DNA of 19,476 nt, from positions 1 through 19,476 of the forward strand of contig JAUZPT010000014.1 of assembly GCA_030705745.1 (NCBI GenBank), read 5' to 3'. The DNA comes from Bacillota bacterium. GTDB lineage: Bacteria > Bacillota > Bacilli > Bacillales > Cytobacillaceae. Shown one piece after another: positions 14,660-19,476 of the stretch. The translations under genes and the position numbers were made by a program. The notes beneath the pieces were generated by a model, which saw only the letters and a program-made list of their open reading frames with translations, was not told the origin of the DNA and did not search any database. Within the stretch, counting starts at the first letter, position 1, and each line of letters begins with the position of its first letter.

Positions 14660-14983
14660 ATGAAAGCAATATCTTTATTTATCTTGGCAGGATTGGCGGA
14701 GATTGGTGGAGGTTATTTAATTTGGCTTTGGCTTCGGGAGGGAAGGTCGGCTTCTCTTGGTGCTATTGGGGGTGTGATTTTGATTGTATATGGCATAATA
14801 CCTACATTTCAAAGCTTTCCGTCCTTCGGTCGAGTGTATGCCGCATACGGCGGTATTTTCATCCTGTTGGCCGTTTTGTGGGGCTGGGGAATTGATAAAA
14901 AAACACCTGATCTCTATGATTGGATCGGCTCGTTGATTTGCCTTGTAGGAGTGTCTGTAATTCTGTGGGGTCCAAGGAACTAG
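14660..14983 (+). CDS. YnfA/UPF0060 family small membrane protein
   Basis: This protein of 107 residues has four membrane helices (about 3-22, 31-49, 59-77 and 84-103), the size and layout of the UPF0060 (YnfA) family. Family words are [19 protein letters not shown] near the N-terminus, [17 protein letters not shown] in the middle and [17 protein letters not shown] before the last helix. YnfA proteins resemble small multidrug resistance transporters; drug efflux has been proposed for some members, but the natural substrate is not established. The ATG follows a purine-rich GAAAAGAG at about nine bases, a moderate site. The gene converges on brfA. Confidence 0.92.
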   Translation: MKAISLFILAGLAEIGGGYLIWLWLREGRSASLGAIGGVILIVYGIIPTFQSFPSFGRVYAAYGGIFILLAVLWGWGIDKKTPDLYDWIGSLICLVGVSVILWGPRN

Positions 14984-15001
14984 TGAACCAGGATCCCATT
15001 T

Positions 15002-15211
15002 TTAATAATGGAGAAAGTACTTAAAATCAAAATAAAAAGAGTCATCTTTTCCATCATGGAAATTATGACTCCTAAATAAATGATCCTTTTTCGATTTCGT
15101 TTTTCGTGTACGCATATCTGCATACGCGAAGGGGCTCCTAGAAGCTAGAGGGTCTAATTTTCCTTCACGAACTAATTTTTCGCGAAATTTTCTGGCAGAT
15201 GATTTTGCCAA
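15002..15211 (-). CDS. brfA: BrfA, release-factor-dependent ribosome rescue factor
   Basis: This is a 69-residue, very basic protein beginning MAKSSARKFREKLVREGKLDP and containing the Lys/Arg-rich RTRKTKSKKDHLFR. It matches, from memory, Bacillus subtilis BrfA (formerly YqkK). BrfA binds ribosomes stalled at the end of mRNAs lacking a stop codon and recruits RF2 to free the peptide, backing up tmRNA. The start is the TTG at 15211, eight bases after AAAAGGAG; a GTG at 15220 overlaps that site. An intrinsic terminator lies inside the last third of the frame, before the stop codon. That fits the known regulation of brfA, in which the protein is made from a non-stop mRNA and removed by trans-translation unless tmRNA fails. 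The assignment rests on recall of the family plus this device. Confidence 0.82.
   Translation of the reverse strand: MAKSSARKFREKLVREGKLDPLASRSPFAYADMRTRKTKSKKDHLFRSHNFHDGKDDSFYFDFKYFLHY
15023..15071 (-). terminator. intrinsic terminator inside the brfA coding sequence
   Basis: On the - strand GAGTCAT (15071-15065) pairs with ATGACTC (15045-15039). Inside, TTTCCAT pairs with ATGGAAA around a tight loop. The stem is followed by TTTTTATTTT (15038-15029). The whole structure lies upstream of the TAA at 15004-15002 and within the open frame, so a terminated transcript would lack the stop codon. Confidence 0.9.
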
Positions 15212-15325
15212 TTGAAACACTCCTTTTCTTTAAAACTACTTTTATCTTTCATGAACAATAAAATCCCATTCAATCTTGCCAAATAGGACCTATCTTCCTT
15301 CAGTATACTCCATTTTTCCCCAAAA

Positions 15326-15589
15326 TTATATCTCTTCATTTATATTCCGATACTGAACCACGCGAAACGGCATTCCATTCAGTGAGGTGATTTTCTCCTT
15401 TGGTATTTTCATTTTTTCATTGTATGGAATGATATAGTATGCTTGACCATTCTCTCTTTTCACTTTTTTTCTTAATTCTCTATAAACGATGTCGCTGGCA
15501 ACATCCAATGAAGATGCGTGCATATCACCCACCAATTCAAGATGATTTTTCCCAGTAGAGTGTTTACTTCTATAAATAATATATTTCAT
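15326..15589 (-). CDS. small conserved-looking protein of unknown function
   Basis: This 87-residue protein begins MKYIIYRSKHSTGKNHLELVG. It has alternating hydrophobic residues and a basic middle (YRELRKKVKREN), with no membrane segment or signal peptide, so it is probably a small cytoplasmic alpha/beta protein. The start is the ATG at 15589, nine bases after GAAGGTG; an in-frame GTG at 15601 overlaps that site. It lies upstream of brfA on the same strand, 114 bases away, with a possible TATACT -10 for brfA between them. I recognise no family. Confidence 0.7.
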   Translation of the reverse strand: MKYIIYRSKHSTGKNHLELVGDMHASSLDVASDIVYRELRKKVKRENGQAYYIIPYNEKMKIPKEKITSLNGMPFRVVQYRNINEEI

Positions 15590-15742
15590 GTCTCCATACA
15601 CCTTCTTTCTTATTTACCATTACTTCCCCGCAAAATATATCGAGCAAACCACTTCGTTGATTGATCCACCTTTTTTGCAAACAAAACCAGTACTTCTCAT
15701 TTATAAAACAATGGTAACCATACATCCTTTTCTGTTAAAAAT

Positions 15743-15769
15743 GTTTAGGAAATTAACCTGAAAGGGTAC
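15743..15769 (+). promoter_or_regulatory. candidate sigma-B promoter of forC-forE
   Basis: GTTTAG (15743-15748) and GGGTAC (15764-15769) each match the sigma-B consensus (GTTTAA, GGGTAT) at five of six bases, with an allowed 15-base spacer. Transcription would begin near 15776, about 55 bases before the TTG at 15832. From memory, yjgC-yjgD of Bacillus subtilis belong to the sigma-B general stress regulon, which agrees. Confidence 0.6.
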
Positions 15770-15831
15770 TGAAAATGGTAGATACTTAATTGTTCCGCTT
15801 GAAAAGACGGAGTAGAAAGGGTGAAGCCATC

Positions 15832-18789
15832 TTGTCAGAAAATATTAGAGTTAACATTAACGGTATTGAGGTCGATGCGAACGGCGAGCAATCGATCCTT
15901 CAATACCTTTCTAAAAGTTCAATTGAAGTACCTCATGTGTGCTATCATCCAAGCTTGGGAGCCATTGAAACATGCGATACGTGTATCGTAGAAGTAAACG
16001 GTGAACTCGTAAGATCGTGTTCGACACAGCTGAAGAATGGTGATGTGATCGATACAACTGCACCACATGTGAAAAAATCGCAGACGATTGCGATGGATAA
16101 AATTCTCCATAACCATGAACTGTATTGTACGGTATGCGACTACAATAACGGGGGATGTGAAGTACATAACACCGTTAAAGAAATGCGCGTTAACCACCAA
16201 AGCATCCCATTTGAACATAAACCATATAAAGAAGACCTTTCGAATGCTTTTTATCGCTATGATCCTGATCAATGCATTTTGTGCGGCCGATGTGTCGAGG
16301 CGTGCCAGGACGTACAGGTTACTGAAACACTAAGAATCGATTGGGAGCTGGACCGTCCACGTGTCATCTGGGATAACGATGTACCGATTAACGAATCATC
16401 GTGTGTATCATGCGGACATTGTTCCACTGTATGTCCATGCAACGCGATGATGGAAAAAGGAATGCTCGGAGAAACAGGCTACCTAACTGGGATTGCCAAG
16501 GATACGCTTCGCCCAATGATCGAGCTCACTAAAGGAGTAGAAACTGGCTATGGCTCGATATTGGCGATATCCGACATGGAATCGGCCATGAGGGAAGAAA
16601 GAATTAAGAAAACGAAGACAGTCTGCACGTTCTGTGGGGTCGGCTGCAGCTTCGATATTTGGACGAAGGGTCGCGACATATTAAAGGTCGAACCAAATAT
16701 CGAAGCTCCGGCTAACGGCATTTCCACCTGTGTAAAAGGGAAATTTGGGTGGAGCTTTGTCAATAGTGAGGAACGTCTGACCAAGCCGCTCATTCGTGAA
16801 GGCGATACGTTCCGGGAAGCGGAATGGGAGGAAGCACTAAACCTGATCGCCCATAAATTCACCGAAATCAAAGAAAAATACGGTCCTGAATCGATGGGAT
16901 TTATCACATCATCAAAATGTACAAATGAAGAGTCGTATGTGATGCAGAAGCTAGCACGAGCGGTTATTGGAACGAACAATGTTGACAACTGTTCACGCTA
17001 CTGCCAAACACCAGCGACTGTAGGTTTATTCAGAACGGTTGGATACGGTGGTGATGCCGGTTCCATTAAAGATATTGAAAATGCGGAGCTCGTCATTATC
17101 GTTGGTTCCAATACTGCAGAAGCGCATCCTGTATTAGCAACGAGGGTCAAGCGCTCGCATAAATTGAAAGGGCAAAAGCTGATTGTTTCCGACATCCGAG
17201 AGCATGAAATGGCGGCACGTTCAGATTTGTTCATCCATCCAAAATCAGGCTCGGATTTGGTTTGGCTTTCTGCAGTCACCAAATATATTGTCGACCAGGG
17301 CTGGGCGGATGAAAGTTTTTTACGAAACCGCGTAAATGGAGTGGACGAATACATTGAAAGCCTTGAGCAGTACACATTGGAATATGCTGAGGACGCAACC
17401 GGAATTTCTAAAGAAACTCTGATCCAAATTGCGCAAATGATCCGTAATTCCAATTCGACGGCCATTCTTTGGGCGATGGGAGTCACACAGCATCTTGGCG
17501 GAAGTGATACTAGTACTGCGATTTCCAATTTACTCCTGATAACAGGAAACTACGGCAAACCTGGTGCTGGAGCATATCCGCTGCGTGGTCACAACAATGT
17601 TCAAGGTGCAGGTGATTTCGGAAGCGCACCAGACTCCTTACCAGGATATCAAAAAGTGAAGGATGACGAAGCACGCGCGAAGTTTGAAAAAGCTTGGGGT
17701 GTAAAGCTTCCGGCAGAACCAGGAATCAATAACCATGACATGATTGAAGGCATGCATGCAGGTACACTGAAAGCAATGTATGTAAAAGGCGAGGAAATGG
17801 GTCTTGTCGATTCGAATATCAATCATGTGCATGCAGCATACGAGAAACTTGAATTCTTTGTCGTTCAGGATATTTTCTTCTCACGCACTGCACAATATGC
17901 AGACGTCGTTTTGCCAGCAAGTCCAAGCCTTGAAAAAGAAGGTACGTTCACGAATACAGAAAGACGTATTCAGCGCTTATATGAAGTGTTTGAACCTACA
18001 GGAGATTCGAAGCCAGATTGGCAGATCATTCAAGCGATTGCTAACCGCATGGGTGCAGGCTGGAATTACAAACATCCGAGTGACATCATGGAGGAAGCAG
18101 CCAATCTGATGCCAATTTATGCGGGTGTAACATACGAAAGATTGGAAGGCTACAAAAGCCTGCAATGGCCGGTGCTTGAGAATGGTGAAGATACACCGCT
18201 TCTTTATACCGAAAGCTTCCATTTTCCTGATGGAAAAGCAAATCTCTATCCGGTAAAGTGGACAAGGCCACTCAATTTTGAAGACGAGTACGATATCCAT
18301 GTGAATAATGGCCGGTTATTAGAGCATTTCCATGAAGGGAATCTTACCTACAAGTCAAAAGGAATTTCGGATAAGACACCTGAACCGTTCCTTGAAGTGT
18401 CACCAGAGCTTGCTGCAGAACGTGGTCTAAAGGATGGGACTCTTGTCCGCTTAACTTCACCTTTTGGAAGTGTAAAAGTAAAGTGCACTATTACTGCCCG
18501 CGTAAAAGGAAATGAAGTATATTTGCCGATGAATGATTCGGGAGAAGCCGCAATCAACTATTTGACCAGCAGCATGGCTGATAAAGATACCGATACGCCG
18601 GCGTATAAGGATACCAAGGCGAAAATGGAAATTTTACAGGGAGAAGGCGTAAATCCACTTCCACGAAACAATTTCCGATACGGCAATCCGCAGCCACAAA
18701 TTGGAGTTCAGGTTGAGAAAAAATGGGCCCGCAGAGATTACATCTTCCCGGGTGATCTTGTAAAAAAGGAGCGGAAGATGAATGGCTAA
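15832..18789 (+). CDS. forC: ForC, catalytic subunit of menaquinone-linked formate dehydrogenase
   Basis: This 985-residue cytoplasmic molybdo-bis-PGD enzyme oxidises formate. Domains in order: a [2Fe-2S] ferredoxin (Cys37, 48, 51, 63); a NuoG-type His-Cys cluster (Cys99, 102, 109 with an upstream His); two [4Fe-4S] sets (Cys148/151/154/158 and 191/194/197/201); a fifth cluster (Cys265, 268, 272, 300); then the molybdopterin domains. The active-site loop reads NCSRYCQTPAT: Cys391 replaces selenocysteine, and Gln392 stands where most formate dehydrogenases have His. This His-to-Gln change is the published hallmark of ForC (YjgC/YrhE) of Bacillus subtilis, which works with ForE instead of an NAD or cytochrome subunit. 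The TTG at 15832 has AAAGGGTGA seven bases upstream; a TTG at 15790 has no site. It overlaps forE by eight bases. Confidence 0.95.
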   Translation: MSENIRVNINGIEVDANGEQSILQYLSKSSIEVPHVCYHPSLGAIETCDTCIVEVNGELVRSCSTQLKNGDVIDTTAPHVKKSQTIAMDKILHNHELYCTVCDYNNGGCEVHNTVKEMRVNHQSIPFEHKPYKEDLSNAFYRYDPDQCILCGRCVEACQDVQVTETLRIDWELDRPRVIWDNDVPINESSCVSCGHCSTVCPCNAMMEKGMLGETGYLTGIAKDTLRPMIELTKGVETGYGSILAISDMESAMREERIKKTKTVCTFCGVGCSFDIWTKGRDILKVEPNIEAPANGISTCVKGKFGWSFVNSEERLTKPLIREGDTFREAEWEEALNLIAHKFTEIKEKYGPESMGFITSSKCTNEESYVMQKLARAVIGTNNVDNCSRYCQTPATVGLFRTVGYGGDAGSIKDIENAELVIIVGSNTAEAHPVLATRVKRSHKLKGQKLIVSDIREHEMAARSDLFIHPKSGSDLVWLSAVTKYIVDQGWADESFLRNRVNGVDEYIESLEQYTLEYAEDATGISKETLIQIAQMIRNSNSTAILWAMGVTQHLGGSDTSTAISNLLLITGNYGKPGAGAYPLRGHNNVQGAGDFGSAPDSLPGYQKVKDDEARAKFEKAWGVKLPAEPGINNHDMIEGMHAGTLKAMYVKGEEMGLVDSNINHVHAAYEKLEFFVVQDIFFSRTAQYADVVLPASPSLEKEGTFTNTERRIQRLYEVFEPTGDSKPDWQIIQAIANRMGAGWNYKHPSDIMEEAANLMPIYAGVTYERLEGYKSLQWPVLENGEDTPLLYTESFHFPDGKANLYPVKWTRPLNFEDEYDIHVNNGRLLEHFHEGNLTYKSKGISDKTPEPFLEVSPELAAERGLKDGTLVRLTSPFGSVKVKCTITARVKGNEVYLPMNDSGEAAINYLTSSMADKDTDTPAYKDTKAKMEILQGEGVNPLPRNNFRYGNPQPQIGVQVEKKWARRDYIFPGDLVKKERKMNG

Positions 18790-19339
18790 AGCAATCAAAG
18801 CAATCCACCGTATCACTGTTACTGAAGAAGAAAAGCGCCAAAGCGATTTAAAGGAAGTGGAAGATGCGCTTTTAACCAATAAGGATGTCATTCTTGAATC
18901 CCTGGACGTCTTAAAGCATATGCATGATCGGGGCATCATCTCTCTTTTAAACGGCTTGTTCGGACAAGGGGATAAGGTTTTGAAAATCCTTGTGAAAAAA
19001 GCGGATACGAAGGAAACGGCGAATACGCTGAAAAATCTTCTTTTAATGGTAGGTGTCCTTGGGACAATAAACGTCAAAAAACTTGAGCCGATCCTGTTAA
19101 AAATGAATGCAGGTATCTCGAGGGTCGCAGAAAAGAAGGATGATCAAGATACGATCGGCTATTTTGATATTTTCCGATCGCTGAAGGATCCGGAAATCAA
19201 CCGTTCCGTAGCGTTGATTTTCGAATTTTTAAAAGGAATGGGCCAGGAAACAAACCATTTGGAAAGAACGACACAGCTTCCGGAACATCAGGACCATCAT
19301 CAGCATGAGGACCATGGAAAGAGCAATGAAACGTTTTAA
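18782..19339 (+). CDS. forE: ForE, DUF1641 partner subunit of formate dehydrogenase
   Basis: This 185-residue, mostly helical DUF1641 protein matches YjgD/YrhD of Bacillus subtilis in position and sequence style (LESLDVLKHMHDRGIISLL, LMVGVLGTINVKKLEP). ForE is the essential partner that lets ForC pass electrons to menaquinone. There is no strong transmembrane helix, only a few amphipathic ones (the VGVLGTIN region), so contact with the membrane quinone must be peripheral. The ATG lies inside the end of forC, with AAAAAGGAGCGG just upstream, which suggests coupled translation. The C-terminus carries an unusual His/Asp/Glu tail, HQDHHQHEDHG (169-179), that could bind metal. Confidence 0.93.
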   Translation: MAKAIKAIHRITVTEEEKRQSDLKEVEDALLTNKDVILESLDVLKHMHDRGIISLLNGLFGQGDKVLKILVKKADTKETANTLKNLLLMVGVLGTINVKKLEPILLKMNAGISRVAEKKDDQDTIGYFDIFRSLKDPEINRSVALIFEFLKGMGQETNHLERTTQLPEHQDHHQHEDHGKSNETF

Positions 19340-19364
19340 TAATGTGAGTGAATGATAGGATTAC

Positions 19365-19410
19365 TGTGGCCCCGACCCGTTTCTTCAGCATACGGACGGG
19401 GCCAGTTTAT
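19365..19410 (+). terminator. terminator of forC-forE
   Basis: TGGCCCCG (19367-19374) pairs with CGGGGCCA (19397-19404), and the inner bases CCGT and ACGG also pair. The following T-run is short (GTTTATT), but the stem is very GC-rich. Confidence 0.75.
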
Positions 19411-19413
19411 TAA

Positions 19414-19476
19414 AATAAGGCATAATAATCGTACTTGAAAATCGAAATCGATGCTGCTTTTCGATTCTATTAAAAA
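19414..19476. other. right edge, small hairpin without a gene
   Basis: No reading frame is supported here. AATCGAAA (near 19440-19447) and TTTCGATT (near 19459-19466) can form an 8-bp stem with A/T-rich flanks. It might be the end of a terminator for a gene beyond the window. Confidence 0.3.

Noticed and set aside
14602..14895. 97-codon + frame over the YnfA-like gene
   Set aside because: It overlaps the four-helix UPF0060 protein in another frame, and only the latter has family motifs.
1..19476. Search for CRISPR, phage, toxin-antitoxin, restriction or other defence genes
   Set aside because: No spaced direct repeats, integrases, capsid genes, nuclease motifs or toxin-antitoxin pairs were seen; the larger genes read as ordinary chromosomal functions.

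Overview
The window looks like chromosomal DNA from an endospore-forming member of the Bacillaceae, in or near the genus Bacillus. The base composition is AT-rich, and most genes have strong AGGAGG-type ribosome binding sites, several of them with TTG or GTG starts. The gene families are typical of the group: a dltXABCD operon, a GerPA-like spore protein, a LysM/NlpC-P60 cell-wall endopeptidase, the ribosome-rescue factor BrfA and the two-subunit ForC/ForE formate dehydrogenase. There is no phage, integrase, transposase, CRISPR array, tRNA or rRNA gene. The only repeat-like unit is a GC-rich palindromic element at the left edge.

Layout. 1-437: a 133-bp GC-rich palindromic element, tandem terminator hairpins and a short promoter region. 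438-1484 (+): a SAM-dependent methyltransferase of unknown target. 1516-5796 (-): the complete operon dltX-dltA-dltB-dltC-dltD for D-alanylation of teichoic acids; dltX is only 49 codons. 5797-6233: a gap holding one short membrane-protein-like reading frame without a normal start. 6234-7280 (-): a YhfE-type M42 aminopeptidase, divergent from a small membrane-anchored protein (7545-7856, +). 7947-9413 (-): a CorA-like two-TM protein. 9548-9763 (-): a GerPA-like protein. 9942-11159 (-): a radical SAM protein. 11561-13902 (+): a secreted LysM endopeptidase with a sigma-H-like promoter, a fatty acid hydroxylase-type membrane protein and a TVP38/VTT membrane protein. 13948-14475 (-): an orphan CheY-like receiver with a c-di-GMP-I riboswitch in its leader. 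14660-14983 (+): a YnfA-family membrane protein. 15002-15211 (-): brfA, with an intrinsic terminator inside its reading frame. 15326-15589 (-): a small unknown protein. 15832-19339 (+): forC-forE behind a sigma-B-like promoter.

How the genes work together. The dlt genes form one pathway: DltA loads D-Ala on DltC, and DltB, DltX and DltD move it across the membrane to teichoic acid. ForC and ForE form one formate:menaquinone oxidoreductase. The other genes are mostly single transcription units separated by clear terminators.

The most interesting points are two RNA-level regulatory devices. The first is a c-di-GMP riboswitch with a plausible translational switch in front of a receiver protein whose acidic pocket is altered. 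The second is the terminator inside brfA, predicted to yield a non-stop mRNA. Also notable is a His-to-Gln change beside the catalytic Cys in ForC. I do not see a large, wholly undescribed multigene system. Family assignments come from motifs and memory; no database search was run.
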